A DNA stretch of 64,000 bases from Desulfobotulus alkaliphilus (lineage in GTDB: Bacteria; Desulfobacterota; Desulfobacteria; Desulfobacterales; ASO4-4): positions 1-64,000 of the forward strand of contig NZ_VLLC01000014.1 of assembly GCF_007830435.1 (NCBI RefSeq). Direction: 5' to 3'. The translations under genes and the position numbers were made by a program. This document shows, one piece after another, positions 8,556 to 18,312 of the stretch. Below the pieces are notes generated by a model. The model did not search any database, had not been told where the DNA came from, and saw nothing but the letters and a program-made list of their open reading frames with translations. Numbering within the stretch: position 1 is the first letter of the stretch; each line of letters starts with the position of its first letter.

Positions 8556-10997
8556 ATGGCAGAAATCGATAAGGACGATCTCATCAGCATCATAGAAGAA
8601 AGTTATGATGTGGAGGATGTTCCTGAAATTCTCCCCCTCATGCCTGTCCGGGATGTGGTGATTTTTACCGATATGTTACTGCCCCTGTTTATTTCAAGGG
8701 AACGCTCCATTCAGGCCGTGGACAAATCCCTGAGTACAGACCGTTATCTGATGGTGGCGACCCAGAAGGACCCTTCCGACGAAGATCCGGGCCCCGAGGG
8801 TATTTATACCGTTGGTACGGCCTGTCGGGTGCTGCGTATGCTCAAGCTCCCCGATGGCCGCATGAAAACCCTGGTTCAGGGAATATGTAAGGTCAGAATC
8901 ATTGAGTATATCTCCGATGACAATGCCCTGATGGTTCGCATTGAACGCATGCAGGAAGAAGAGATTGGGCAGGAGCTTTCCATGGAAACCGAGGCCCTTA
9001 TGCGGACGGTCCGGGATCAGAGCGAAAGAATTATGGCCTTCCGCGGAGAATTTTCCGGAGATGTGGGGAGTATTCTTGAGAGTATTGAAGAACCGGGTCG
9101 CCTTGCGGATATTGTGACATCCAACCTCCGGTTGAAACTTTCCGAAGCCCAGGAACTCCTTGAAATAGAAGATCCTCTGGCACGGCTGCGCAGGGTCAGT
9201 GATTTTCTGATCCGGGAGGCGGAGCTTTCGGCCATGCAGGCCAAGATTCAGTCGGAAGTACGGGAGGAAATATCTAAAACCCAGCGGGATTATTTCCTGA
9301 GGGAACAGGTGCGCCTGATTCACAGGGAACTGGGGGAGGCGGATGAGCGTACCCAGGAAGTGGGTGAGTACAATAAGCGCATCAAAAAGGCGAAAATGCC
9401 CAAGCCTGCCCAGGAAGAGGCCAGAAAGCAGTTGCGCCGCATGGAGCAGATGCATCCGGATTCTTCGGAAACCGCTGTGGTGCGAACCTATCTGGACTGG
9501 CTGCTGGATATGCCATGGAGCAAGAGCACAAAGGACGTGCTGGATATCAAAAAGGCCAAAAAACTGCTGGATCAGGAGCATTTTGGTCTGGAGCGGGTCA
9601 AGGAGCGTATTCTTGATTATCTCAGTGTACGCAAGCTGAACCCTGCCATGAAAGGCCCCATTCTCTGCTTTTTAGGCCCTCCCGGTGTGGGTAAGACCTC
9701 CCTTGGCCGTGCCATTGCTGCAGCCATGGACCGGAAGTTTTATCGTCTTTCCCTTGGAGGCATCAGGGATGAGGCGGAAATCAGGGGGCATCGCAGAACC
9801 TATATCGGTGCCATGCCCGGCCGTATTCTTCAGGGCCTGAAGCAGTGTGAGTCGAAAAATCCCGTATTCATGATGGATGAGATAGACAAGGTGGGGTCCG
9901 ACTACAGGGGAGATCCTTCATCAGCCCTGCTGGAGGCGCTGGATCCCGAGCAGAACTTTGAATTTTCTGATCATTACCTGAACCTTGCCTTTGATCTTTC
10001 GTCTGTCATGTTCATTCTCACGGCCAACATGACGGACACCATTCCTTCGGCACTTCTGGATCGTATGGAAATCATAGAGATTCCCGGATATACACCGGAG
10101 GAAAAGCTTGAGATTGCAAAGCGTTATCTTCTTCCTCGTCAAATCAGGGAAAACGGTTTGAAGGAGGATGCCCTGATTCTCGGGGATGCGGTCTTAAAGC
10201 TGATCATTGAAGAATATACGGCAGAGGCCGGTGTCCGTAACCTTGAGCGTGAAATTGGTACCATCTGCCGTAAGGCTGCCAGAAAAACAGCAGAAGGCCA
10301 CAAGGGGAAAATCCGGGTGGACAGGGCCAATCTTTCAAAATTTCTGGGTGTCGCAAAATTTCAGCCGGAGATGGACAAGGATGAGAATCAGGTGGGCCTT
10401 GCCACGGGCCTTGCCTGGACTTCCGTTGGGGGTGAGGTGCTGTACATAGAAGCCTCTCTGCTTCCGGGCAAGGGGGAGCTGATCATGACAGGACAGATCG
10501 GAGAGATCATGCAGGAGTCCGCCCGTGCGGCCCTGACCTATGTGAAGGCCAATCTGGGACGCATGGGAAAAGAGACTTCCTACCTTGATGATCTGGATAT
10601 TCATATCCATGTCCCTGCGGGTGCTATCCCCAAAGATGGACCGTCTGCGGGTGTTGCCATGATAACGGCGCTGGCTTCGGCCATAACGGAAAAGCCGGTG
10701 AATCAGGATATTGCCATGACAGGGGAGGTGACGCTCCGGGGAAGGGTGCTGCCCATCGGCGGTCTCAAGGAAAAGGCACTGGGCGCCTTGCGGGGTGGGG
10801 TGACAACCATTTTTATTCCGGAAAAAAACCGCAAGGATCTTGCGGAGATTCCTTCTGCTCTGAAGCGCAGAATCCAGTTTATTCCTGTGAAGGATGTGGA
10901 TGAGGTGCTGGAAAAAGCCATCTCCGAAGATATTCTTTCGGCGGCCCCGCCAGCCCCTAAGGCGGTGAAATCTACGAAAAAGAAGGCTTCTTCATGA
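8556..10997 (+). CDS. lon: ATP-dependent protease Lon
   Basis: 813 residues from ATG 8556, which follows AAGGAG; an in-frame upstream start would add five residues and lacks a ribosome-binding site. Domains in order are the N-terminal LON substrate-recognition domain (about residues 25-215), a coiled-coil segment, an AAA+ module with Walker A GPPGVGKTS and Walker B FMMDEIDK, and the S16 protease domain. That domain has catalytic Ser in PKDGPSAGVAM and Lys in PIGGLKEKALGA. Lon degrades misfolded and regulatory proteins in the cytoplasm. It ends with a Lys-rich tail (TKKKASS). The stop overlaps the tsaB start (ATGA), so the two are translationally coupled. Confidence 0.97.
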   Translation: MAEIDKDDLISIIEESYDVEDVPEILPLMPVRDVVIFTDMLLPLFISRERSIQAVDKSLSTDRYLMVATQKDPSDEDPGPEGIYTVGTACRVLRMLKLPDGRMKTLVQGICKVRIIEYISDDNALMVRIERMQEEEIGQELSMETEALMRTVRDQSERIMAFRGEFSGDVGSILESIEEPGRLADIVTSNLRLKLSEAQELLEIEDPLARLRRVSDFLIREAELSAMQAKIQSEVREEISKTQRDYFLREQVRLIHRELGEADERTQEVGEYNKRIKKAKMPKPAQEEARKQLRRMEQMHPDSSETAVVRTYLDWLLDMPWSKSTKDVLDIKKAKKLLDQEHFGLERVKERILDYLSVRKLNPAMKGPILCFLGPPGVGKTSLGRAIAAAMDRKFYRLSLGGIRDEAEIRGHRRTYIGAMPGRILQGLKQCESKNPVFMMDEIDKVGSDYRGDPSSALLEALDPEQNFEFSDHYLNLAFDLSSVMFILTANMTDTIPSALLDRMEIIEIPGYTPEEKLEIAKRYLLPRQIRENGLKEDALILGDAVLKLIIEEYTAEAGVRNLEREIGTICRKAARKTAEGHKGKIRVDRANLSKFLGVAKFQPEMDKDENQVGLATGLAWTSVGGEVLYIEASLLPGKGELIMTGQIGEIMQESARAALTYVKANLGRMGKETSYLDDLDIHIHVPAGAIPKDGPSAGVAMITALASAITEKPVNQDIAMTGEVTLRGRVLPIGGLKEKALGALRGGVTTIFIPEKNRKDLAEIPSALKRRIQFIPVKDVDEVLEKAISEDILSAAPPAPKAVKSTKKKASS

Positions 10998-11680
10998 AAA
11001 TTCTGGCTGCGGATACCACAACGGCTTCGGCCAGTGTCTGTGTCATGGAAGAATCAAAGATGCTGGCAAGGCGTTTCAGGAATCCGGGCCAGACCCATTC
11101 CCGCCATCTTCTCCCCATGATTGAAGGGGTTCTTGGGGATGCGGGGATGGATATGCGTCACCTTGATGCTCTGGTAACCACCCTTGGTCCGGGCAGTTTT
11201 ACGGGCCTGCGTATCGGTGTGAGCACCATGAAAGGCCTTGCCATGGCAAAGGGACTGCCCATGTTTGGTTTTTCTACCCTTGAGGTCATGGCTGCCCGTT
11301 TTCTTTCCCATCCGGCGCCTGTCTGTATCATGATGGATGCCCGGCGCGGGGAGGTATATGCTCAGAATTTTGATGTTTCCGGAAATATTCCAAAAGCTAT
11401 GGGGCCTGCAGTGGTTGCATCTCCCCATGATGTTTTGGCTCAGATCCAAGGTGCTTTCCTTTTTGCTGGAAGCGGGGCCCTGCTTTACAGGAAAGAGATT
11501 ATGGAACAGGCAGGGTTGCAGGCCCTGTGGCCCGGAATCTTAGCCCATGAACCCGATGCAGGGGAAGCGGCATTCCTTGCCATGGCGGCAGGCCGGGATG
11601 CTGCTCTGCCTCCGCACCTGATCATGCCTCTTTATCTGAGAAAATCCGATGCGGAGCTGCAGTGGGAAAAAAAGCTTTAA
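10994..11680 (+). CDS. tsaB: tRNA threonylcarbamoyladenosine biosynthesis protein TsaB
   Basis: 228 residues of the ASKHA fold. N-terminal MKILAADTTTASASV and the block GPGSFTGLRIGVSTMKGLAMA are diagnostic of TsaB (YeaZ). It partners with TsaD and TsaE to put the threonylcarbamoyl group on A37 of ANN-decoding tRNAs. Neither tsaD nor tsaE is in the window, but a TsaC/Sua5-like protein is at 54.2 kb. The start overlaps the lon stop by four bases. It is convergent with the FecR-domain gene. Confidence 0.93.
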   Translation: MKILAADTTTASASVCVMEESKMLARRFRNPGQTHSRHLLPMIEGVLGDAGMDMRHLDALVTTLGPGSFTGLRIGVSTMKGLAMAKGLPMFGFSTLEVMAARFLSHPAPVCIMMDARRGEVYAQNFDVSGNIPKAMGPAVVASPHDVLAQIQGAFLFAGSGALLYRKEIMEQAGLQALWPGILAHEPDAGEAAFLAMAAGRDAALPPHLIMPLYLRKSDAELQWEKKL

Positions 11681-11686
11681 AAGGCA

Positions 11687-12619
11687 TCATTCCTTTTCCT
11701 GTGTTTGTTTCGGGCTGTTTTCAGTCCGTTTTTTCCACTGTTGAAGGGATCTGGCCTTGTCTCTGGTTTCCTTATCAAGATCAGCTTCCACGGCTTCGGG
11801 TTTTTCTCCTGCACCGATGGTGAGTTTTTTTCCAGGCGTCAGATCGATTTCTTCTTTGAAGGCCTGAAATTCTGCAGCCATCGTGGCTTTGTAATCGTTA
11901 AAATCCTGCAGCAGCATTTCTCTGTAATCTCCAAAGCTTTTTTTCTGGAATGCCGCATACTCAGAAAAGGTCATTTCCCCCGGTTTTTTTGCCGTATAAT
12001 GGGCCATGGCCTGTTTATCCTGCCTTTCTATGCCCACATGTCCTTTGAACAGTGCCACATCTTCACGTTTTTCATTGGATGAAACGAGAAAATTTGTGCC
12101 CTTGACACCGATGACCACCAGAGGGGTCTGGGCCGTTACCCTGCGACCATCCCTTGCTGTTATTTCAAAAAGGGCCACGCCGGATTCCAGTTGTGCGGAA
12201 TCGGCTTCCAGCACCTTGAAAACACTTTCCGCATCCAGTATGACTTCACTGTCCGGGGAAAGAATGAGGGCACGGGCATTGCGCTGGGTCTGCACCTTGT
12301 CCCCTGCCTTTAATATTCTGGGCAGTTCCCCCGGAGATTTTGGAAAGGGTGATCCTGCTTCAAGGATACGTACCGGACCCTCGGTCTGTATCAGGCTCAG
12401 TGCTGAAGATGCCCCATTGTTTTCAGAAGCCAGATCCGCTTCTGCCATCTTTTTTTCCTGGGAGAGGGCAGGGGAGAGAGATTCATTTTCGGATAGTCTG
12501 GTTTCCGTCTCTGGGGGGCTCTGGGGAGAGGTACCCAGAGCAGAGGCTGGGCTGAAAATAAAAAATGACAGAAAAATATACAGGAGAAAGACATGGGAAC
12601 GGGCGGATGAAATAGGCAT
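11687..12619 (-). CDS. Secreted FecR-domain protein
   Basis: 310 residues with an N-terminal signal peptide (hydrophobic core LLYIFLSFFIF, cleavage near SASALG). After a low-complexity Ser/Glu region, residues about 95-190 match the FecR domain: ALILSPDSEVILDAESV, LESGVALFEI, then TPLVVIGVKGTNFLV. The rest is charged and helix-prone (YAAFQKKSFGDYREMLLQDF), possibly coiled coil. In sigma/anti-sigma FecR proteins this domain senses outer-membrane signals, but no sigma factor or TonB receptor lies nearby. This is therefore more likely a stand-alone periplasmic FecR-domain protein. Confidence 0.8.
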   Translation of the reverse strand: MPISSARSHVFLLYIFLSFFIFSPASALGTSPQSPPETETRLSENESLSPALSQEKKMAEADLASENNGASSALSLIQTEGPVRILEAGSPFPKSPGELPRILKAGDKVQTQRNARALILSPDSEVILDAESVFKVLEADSAQLESGVALFEITARDGRRVTAQTPLVVIGVKGTNFLVSSNEKREDVALFKGHVGIERQDKQAMAHYTAKKPGEMTFSEYAAFQKKSFGDYREMLLQDFNDYKATMAAEFQAFKEEIDLTPGKKLTIGAGEKPEAVEADLDKETRDKARSLQQWKKRTENSPKQTQEKE

Positions 12620-12811
12620 GGAAGGCTCCTTGTTATTATCGGATTTTTAAAACGGCCTTGTTTTTTACTATAATTTTTTTTGTTGCCTTTGTCATCCTGT
12701 AAAGGGCCATGGATTTTTCTCCTTTTTTCCGGCGGGAATTTTTTGTATCGGGGCTTTGTAAACTCTCCTGCCGACTGAGGAGATGCGGATTAAGCAATTC
12801 TGGAGAAAACG

Positions 12812-13342
12812 ATGTTTATTGCAGGTATTCAGGAAGTATCCATGCAGGGAGCGTGGGTCACGGTTCTCCATATGGACCGCAGGAATGTTCAGAAAAAATA
12901 CCGGATGGAGCGTTTGTTTTTTTATCCATGGGAGTCAGAAAAAAGCGCTGGCGCTCTCTTTACGGATCTCTGTCAGGATAAGGGGCTGGTAACGGTAAAA
13001 AAACAGTTCAGTCAGATAGGCAGGCCCCCCAAGTACAGACAGGTGATGCCCAGAATCCTTTTTTGTCCGGGCAAAGGTATTCTGTCAGAAGGGCACCGAA
13101 GCATGCTGGCTTCCCTCTCCACTCCCCTGCCCTTTATTCTGCTGCCGGAAAAGGATGAAAACATGGCATCTGAAAGGGCAGGGGAAGACGATCTGGTAGC
13201 ACTTGCGGAAAAGGTGCTGGCAGAAGGCAGGCTGGATGTAAAGGACGGGCAGCCTGAACTCAGGAGTCCAGCCGGGATGAGCCTCGGGGCCGCCTTATGG
13301 GGTGGAGAAAAAATATGGCGTCTGGTTCGGTATGGAGGGTGA
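12812..13342 (+). CDS. Conserved-looking protein of unknown function
   Basis: 176 residues, not recognised. The ATG at 12812 is preceded by TGGAGAAAACG, a reasonable ribosome-binding site. The protein is soluble, with no signal peptide or membrane segment. The first half is basic and mentions aromatic motifs (RLFFYPWESE); the second half is acidic then Gly-rich (GEDDLVALAEKVLAEG, GMSLGAALWGGEKIW). It is flanked by the divergent FecR-domain gene and followed by a strong perfect inverted repeat that should end its transcript. Codon use looks like the neighbours, so it is probably a real gene. Confidence 0.6.
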   Translation: MFIAGIQEVSMQGAWVTVLHMDRRNVQKKYRMERLFFYPWESEKSAGALFTDLCQDKGLVTVKKQFSQIGRPPKYRQVMPRILFCPGKGILSEGHRSMLASLSTPLPFILLPEKDENMASERAGEDDLVALAEKVLAEGRLDVKDGQPELRSPAGMSLGAALWGGEKIWRLVRYGG

Positions 13343-13374
13343 TGCTGACATCAAAAGTCCCATGGCATCATGAC

Positions 13375-13422
13375 CTGCGCAGACCCTGACCAGAAAAAAG
13401 TAGCCGGTCAGGGTCTGCGCAG
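13375..13422. terminator. Perfect 17-bp inverted repeat between convergent genes
   Basis: The left arm at 13375-13391 (CTGCGCAGACCCTGACC) pairs perfectly with 13406-13422 across a 14-base loop. It lies between the unknown gene ending at 13342 and the lipoprotein gene ending at 13430, so it probably acts as a bidirectional terminator. A short T-rich stretch (GGTTTT) follows on the plus strand. Confidence 0.65.
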
Positions 13423-13429
13423 ATGGTTT

Positions 13430-15088
13430 TCATGGTCTGTAAACGGTTCTTTGCCTTATGATCTTAATGCTTCCGGGAATCAGTTCTTTTGTAAAACTGT
13501 CAACGTTTCTGAAATTTCTATTTTCGCTGATGATACTGATCTCGTACTCTCCTTCGGGCAGAATCAGTCTTTGCATACGGATGGTGTGGGGAAGGGTAAG
13601 CCAGGAGCGGGTATCCGCCATGCATGTGGCTGCTGCTGCCAGTGAACACCCAAAGGACGGCATTCCTGTAAGAAGGCAGCTGGAAAGACGGAGGGATTCC
13701 ACGGCCATGGCCTCCGTCAGTTCCCTCTGGGCCCGAACCAGGGTATTGGCCATGTGAAGACCTGCAATATTATCCGCATCCATCATGCTGACTGTGCTGT
13801 GACCATCTACCATAAGCCTGCTTGTAAAAGGAGGGGCATCGTAATAGAAGAGCGGCACTGCCAGACGGACACCGGTTTCAAGGGCATTAATGAGCCCAGG
13901 AATCTGTTCCATGACAGACATGACAGGGCCCACCCCTATGGTTTTTGGGCGGATTTCGTTGGGGTTATAGTAGCCTTCCCGATGGATACGCTGTACGGCA
14001 TTGAGAATTCCCTTGGGTGCGTAAAGATAGTAAAACCATGAAAGCTGATATCCCTGTTCCTCCTTTGTTCCTATAAGCAAAGGGCGTATTTCAAGCTGAT
14101 TTTTATTTTTATTCAGCTTCATTACAAGATTCAGCTCCCCCTTGGGAGAAGTGAGGTCTACTTCCTGAAGAACGAGGAGGTTGGCCTCTTTGTCGGGTAT
14201 ATACTGATTCAACAGATTTTTCAGGTCTCTGCTGCTTATGGTGCTGGCAACACGCTGCCATCGCGAATCTCTTTGGTGTTTCAGAATTCTGGCGGTGTCA
14301 AATTTTGCCTGGTCCACCATTCCTGGATCAAGTTCATATTGTTTTACATATCCCCTTTCATAGACATTGGCAGCCCTTTCGTAACTGATGCGGGCATTGT
14401 CCAGTTCTCCGTATTTTTCATACATGACTCCCATGATATAATGCATGAAGGCATTGTCCCTGAAGGTCAGCTCCCTTGGATTGATAACCTCGCCATTAAG
14501 CTTTGCATACAGCGCCAGTATCTGGTTGAGCAGCCTTGCTTTATCTTCTTCAGCTTCTTCGTAGGAGCCAGTTTGAAAAACCCGTTCATCCAACAGTATC
14601 TGTGCCCTGCGTCCTTCTATACGGACGGCATCCAGTAACTGATTTTTTTCTTGCCTGCTGAGATCGCCCTGGGCCAGAAAGATGTAGTTGAGCATCTTGT
14701 AATAGTGAATGTAAGTTCTTTCAAAAACCTCGCTTTTATAGGGCAGCATGCCCGCATTGCTGCTGGCGCGGGTCATCAGTTCTCTGATGGAAGTGCCATA
14801 CAGTCCTTCTGAGAGCTGATAGGCCTGTTCCAGAAGACGGTTGCTCTCTCTGTAATCTCCCAGCTCATGCCTGATGACCCCAAGTTCCATATAGCGCAGC
14901 AGTTTGTTGCGATCAGCCTCCAGAACTTCCTGCATTTTCTGTTCGGCTGTGGCGTAATCACCATCCCGGAAAGCGTCTGTTGCCTGATCAATCTGTTTTG
15001 AATAGCTGGCACAGCCACTTATAATGATAACCAGGCAAATGGTGCTTAAAAATTTAATCAGAAAATCTGTGGCCTGCGGTTTTTTCAT
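13430..15088 (-). CDS. COG3014-like outer-membrane lipoprotein with TPR-like N-terminus
   Basis: 552 residues. Lipobox ISGC puts the lipidated Cys at residue 26. Residues 30-250 contain helical, TPR-like repeats (DGDYATAEQKMQEVLEAD, LRYMELGVIRHELGDY, YGELDNARISYERAANVYE). The C-terminal half is beta-rich and includes APKGILNAVQRI and a Cys-containing region (SSCLLTGMPSFGCSL). The architecture fits the uncharacterised COG3014 lipoproteins, often encoded beside LpoB- and LPP20-type lipoproteins as here. It is the last gene of the three-lipoprotein leftward operon. Confidence 0.75.
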   Translation of the reverse strand: MKKPQATDFLIKFLSTICLVIIISGCASYSKQIDQATDAFRDGDYATAEQKMQEVLEADRNKLLRYMELGVIRHELGDYRESNRLLEQAYQLSEGLYGTSIRELMTRASSNAGMLPYKSEVFERTYIHYYKMLNYIFLAQGDLSRQEKNQLLDAVRIEGRRAQILLDERVFQTGSYEEAEEDKARLLNQILALYAKLNGEVINPRELTFRDNAFMHYIMGVMYEKYGELDNARISYERAANVYERGYVKQYELDPGMVDQAKFDTARILKHQRDSRWQRVASTISSRDLKNLLNQYIPDKEANLLVLQEVDLTSPKGELNLVMKLNKNKNQLEIRPLLIGTKEEQGYQLSWFYYLYAPKGILNAVQRIHREGYYNPNEIRPKTIGVGPVMSVMEQIPGLINALETGVRLAVPLFYYDAPPFTSRLMVDGHSTVSMMDADNIAGLHMANTLVRAQRELTEAMAVESLRLSSCLLTGMPSFGCSLAAAATCMADTRSWLTLPHTIRMQRLILPEGEYEISIISENRNFRNVDSFTKELIPGSIKIIRQRTVYRP

Positions 15089-15152
15089 GGAAACTTCCTT
15101 AAAAAATTAAGTGTCCTGTGCCAACTTCCCTTTTTCACGCAGATCTTGCATT

Positions 15153-16187
15153 TTAAATGTTTTGAAAAAGTCCTGCAGCAAGGGCATCGGCCAGTTTTCG
15201 GGCCATGTCTTCTACGGCCATGTTTGATGCAATGGCTGCATCGCTGGACGTGGATCTGCCGGATTCCTGCAGGGCATAGAGAATTCTTCCCTGGGGATTT
15301 TTAACCTGTCCCCTGGCCTGGCTGACCACATGGTGAAGCTGATTGCGCTGTACGGGTGTCATGGTAATGGCAAGGGAAATAAGGAGGTCAGGATTGTCAT
15401 CATGGATGTTAAATCCCATGCTGGTCAGGGTCTGCGCCAGAATACCTTTCATTTGCATGGCATCGTTGTTTTCCGGCTCCAGACGGATGGTGAGGCTGGC
15501 AAGGAGATTCTGAATTTCTGTCTCCAGGGCATCTACCTGCCTGCTGTTTTTCCGCTCGCTTATTTTTTGGCCTGCGGAGAGGAAATTGAGTTGATGTATC
15601 AGATGCCGACGCTCTTCCAGTTCTTTGAGGCTGGGAAAGATGTGCCGGATCCGGCTGAGGGTTGATCCGCTGCCCGTACCCCGTTCAAGGAGTTTATCTT
15701 CTATATCTTCCAGTGCAAAAATCAGTTCACTTTCTGTTTTTGCCCGGTTCATGCGTGCCAGTGCCCAGACTTCCGTTTCAGATGGATTGACCCATGTTTC
15801 AATGATTTCCATGCCGGTCATCTCAATTTCTTCCACTCTGGAGCTGGTCTGCTGCTGCACAATTCTCTGGATGCTGGTAAAACGGCTTTCATCCCCTTCC
15901 GCCCGGATACTGGTCTGTATATCTCCACCGACCGTAACCCTTAACTGGGATAAAAGATCCACCCGTGCCGCCCCATGGGCCCTCTGTACGGCGGCGCGGG
16001 TGTTACCGTAGGTTTCTACACTGCCAACCCCAAAGAGATAACCCGCCTGACGGGGGGGGGCCGTTGTCCATGCGGGTCTTGTAATTTCTGAACCCTGACT
16101 GGTTTTTACACCGGTACCGGATCCCATGCAGGCGCTGAAAAGAATAATTACAGGAATGAGTAACAGAATCTGTCTGTGTCTGAACAT
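15153..16187 (-). CDS. LPP20-family lipoprotein
   Basis: 344 residues with lipobox LFSAC (lipidated C20). The block RPAWTTAPPRQAGYLFGVGSV, followed by an A-rich helix (RAAVQRAHGAARVDLLSQL), is typical of the LPP20/FlgP-like domain. The second half has a helical stretch and LRPEN-like beta strands of unknown role (LLASLTIRLEPENND). Its neighbours are LpoB-like and COG3014-like lipoproteins. An envelope-assembly role is likely but not demonstrated by sequence. Confidence 0.78.
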   Translation of the reverse strand: MFRHRQILLLIPVIILFSACMGSGTGVKTSQGSEITRPAWTTAPPRQAGYLFGVGSVETYGNTRAAVQRAHGAARVDLLSQLRVTVGGDIQTSIRAEGDESRFTSIQRIVQQQTSSRVEEIEMTGMEIIETWVNPSETEVWALARMNRAKTESELIFALEDIEDKLLERGTGSGSTLSRIRHIFPSLKELEERRHLIHQLNFLSAGQKISERKNSRQVDALETEIQNLLASLTIRLEPENNDAMQMKGILAQTLTSMGFNIHDDNPDLLISLAITMTPVQRNQLHHVVSQARGQVKNPQGRILYALQESGRSTSSDAAIASNMAVEDMARKLADALAAGLFQNI

Positions 16188-16247
16188 TACAGGATCTCCT
16201 TTTTGGGACCTTTCCAGAGGCTCCTTACCCGCTGCAGGCCTGATGAT

Positions 16248-16862
16248 TTATAACCGAAGGCGACTTCTCTGCTGGAATTTCTGAATCCTTTTCTGACCTG
16301 TCCAGACTTCACGGTTGGTGGTCATGTCGATGAGGGTAAGGTCAATCTGGTAGCTGGTCACACGGCGTCCGTCCAGCTGGTCCACAAAGGAATCAATGGA
16401 GCCGGAGAGGGCGAAATTGGCACCGGTTTCCTGGGCCAGAGCCGCTGCGGTTTCAGGTGTTGCCTGAAACTCCTGATCCAGCCTTTCTTCCCGGATGGCA
16501 TCCCTTGTATCCCCACCTGCAACAAAGTCCACCTTACCTGAGCGTATCATGGCCCTGCGGAGATCATTGACGAAGGTATCGACTGCGATATGTTCGTGGG
16601 AACGGTTGCGGATGCCCATGACAAGGACCGTAGGCTGGGGATTTCTGGGATTGCTGCTCTGCCAGCGGGATATCCATGGAAAGGAGAGCATGTCATTGAT
16701 CATTTCTTCGGAAACCAGACGGGAGTCCGTGGCATTCCAGCGGTCCGTAAGAGCCACCTCTTCCGTTGTATCCAGTCTCTGGACAGTGGTTCCGGCGCAG
16801 CCCGTAAACATCAGTGCCCACGCAGCAAAAATACACAAAAACAACATGTGCTTCCGGATCAT
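16248..16862 (-). CDS. LpoB-like penicillin-binding-protein activator lipoprotein
   Basis: 204 residues with lipobox FTGC (C22). The body matches the LpoB (COG3417) pattern: LTDRWNATDSRLVSEEMINDML, PTVLVMGIRNRSHEHI, DTFVNDLRRAMIRSGKVDFV and GANFALSGSIDSF. The C-terminus ends in Arg-rich SRLRL. In enterobacteria LpoB spans the periplasm to stimulate PBP1B; whether this homologue has the same partner is unknown. It is the first gene of the operon, with the LPP20 and COG3014 genes following at 60-65-base spacings. Confidence 0.82.
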   Translation of the reverse strand: MIRKHMLFLCIFAAWALMFTGCAGTTVQRLDTTEEVALTDRWNATDSRLVSEEMINDMLSFPWISRWQSSNPRNPQPTVLVMGIRNRSHEHIAVDTFVNDLRRAMIRSGKVDFVAGGDTRDAIREERLDQEFQATPETAAALAQETGANFALSGSIDSFVDQLDGRRVTSYQIDLTLIDMTTNREVWTGQKRIQKFQQRSRLRL

Positions 16863-17232
16863 GACTACCTCCTTGGTTTGAGAAGAGACGATTCAGGTTT
16901 AAAGCATTTTTTCGGATAAAATGAAAGAAAAACAGAACTGATATTATTTATATTGTATCTTATTTTTTTAAAACATCATTATAAAAATGTCAATCCATCC
17001 CCGCTTTTTTCCTGTTTTTGAATCAAATGAGCTTGTTTTTTTATAGAAAACGACTGTTTTTTTGGGGGAGAACCATTGACTTCGACTCAAAAAAAACGGT
17101 ATATATTTTAAAAATACATATTTAAAAAATACATGGGGGCTGATTTAAGGTTCGGCCACTTTGCAATGGGTGCTTCCCATTGGTGTCTTTTGTGCAGTTT
17201 TTCTGAATGCAACCCAGATATGGGAGGAAAAC
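16863..17232. other. AT-rich divergent intergenic region
   Basis: About 370 bases between the lipoprotein operon and the first PilT/PilU gene. It is markedly AT-rich (runs of T and A at 16950-17110), so it should carry promoters for both directions. I found no convincing sigma-54 site; the closest match near 17150 has the wrong spacing. Confidence 0.4.
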
Positions 17233-18312
17233 ATGGCCACCCTTCATAAGCTGTTTAAAGCAGCCATAGATTATAAGGCATCGGATATCCATGTGGCCCC
17301 CGGAGAACCTTTCATGATCCGACGGATGGGCAGGCTGCAGAAACTGAAAGCCTCACCCCTTACGGCAGAGCAGAGCAGCAGTCTGATCTTTGAAGTTTTG
17401 AACAGGGAACAGCAGGCAAGGCTTGAGGCAGAACAACAGCTGGATTTTGCCCTGGATGTGGAAAACCTTGGCCGTTTCCGGGGAAGTGCCATGTATCACA
17501 ACAATGGAATTTCTGCGGCTTTCCGGGTCATACCTGCCGGAATTCCAACCCTTGATTCTCTGGGGATGCCCGATACCATCAAAAGGGTGCTGGACAATCA
17601 TCAGGGGCTGATACTTGTCACAGGTGCCACGGGCCATGGTAAATCCACCACACTGGCTGCCATGGTGGATTATATCAACAGCACCCGGAGCCACCATGTT
17701 CTCACGGTGGAAGACCCCATTGAGTTTGTCCATCCCATCAAAAAAAGTGTCGTCAACCAGCGGGAGCTGGGCAGGGATACGGGAAGTTATGCCAATGCCC
17801 TGAAAGGGGCACTGCGTCAGGATCCCGATGTGATTGTGATTGGGGAACTCAGGGATCTTGAAACTATTTCTTTGGCCATTTCCGCATCGGAGACAGGCCA
17901 TCTGGTCATCGGAACCCTTTCTACCTCCAGTGCGGCCAAGACCATTGACAGAATCATTGATTCCTATCCTCCCAATGAGCAGAGCCAGATACGTGCCACC
18001 TTAAGCGAATCGTTCAAGGCGGTGATCACCCAGCGTCTGATTCCGGGGAAAGATGGCAAATCCATGGAGATGGCCCTTGAAATTCTTATCGGCACACTGC
18101 CCCTGACAAACCTGATCAAGGATGCCAAGACCTTTCAGATTCCATCCATCATGCAGACGGGCAGAGCCGTTGGAATGATGATGATGGATGACTCCATCAT
18201 GGGCCTGCTCAATGCCGGGAAAATCACAGCGGCTGAAGCCTGTGCCAATGCCCTGAATCCCGGTCGCTTTCAACCCTTAGCAGAGAGGGAGAGTGCCAAT
18301 GGCGATCATTGA
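17233..18312 (+). CDS. PilT/PilU-type pilus retraction ATPase (atypical)
   Basis: 359 residues from ATG 17233, which follows GGGAGG; an in-frame GTG-like extension upstream has no such site. It belongs to the GspE/PilT secretion ATPases: N-terminal PAS-like domain, Walker A GATGHGKSTT (131-140), Asp-box VEDPIEFVH and Walker B-like VIGELRDLET. The His-box, which in the following paralogue reads LHTNSAAKT, here reads LSTSSAAKT, so the conserved His is Ser at residue 230. This points to a specialised or weakened motor, perhaps a PilU-like accessory. It overlaps the next gene by 14 bases. Confidence 0.88.
   Translation: MATLHKLFKAAIDYKASDIHVAPGEPFMIRRMGRLQKLKASPLTAEQSSSLIFEVLNREQQARLEAEQQLDFALDVENLGRFRGSAMYHNNGISAAFRVIPAGIPTLDSLGMPDTIKRVLDNHQGLILVTGATGHGKSTTLAAMVDYINSTRSHHVLTVEDPIEFVHPIKKSVVNQRELGRDTGSYANALKGALRQDPDVIVIGELRDLETISLAISASETGHLVIGTLSTSSAAKTIDRIIDSYPPNEQSQIRATLSESFKAVITQRLIPGKDGKSMEMALEILIGTLPLTNLIKDAKTFQIPSIMQTGRAVGMMMMDDSIMGLLNAGKITAAEACANALNPGRFQPLAERESANGDH

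Noticed and set aside
17100-17170. Sigma-54-like promoter before the first PilT/PilU gene
   Set aside because: The GG and GC elements near 17150 are not spaced by the required ten bases.
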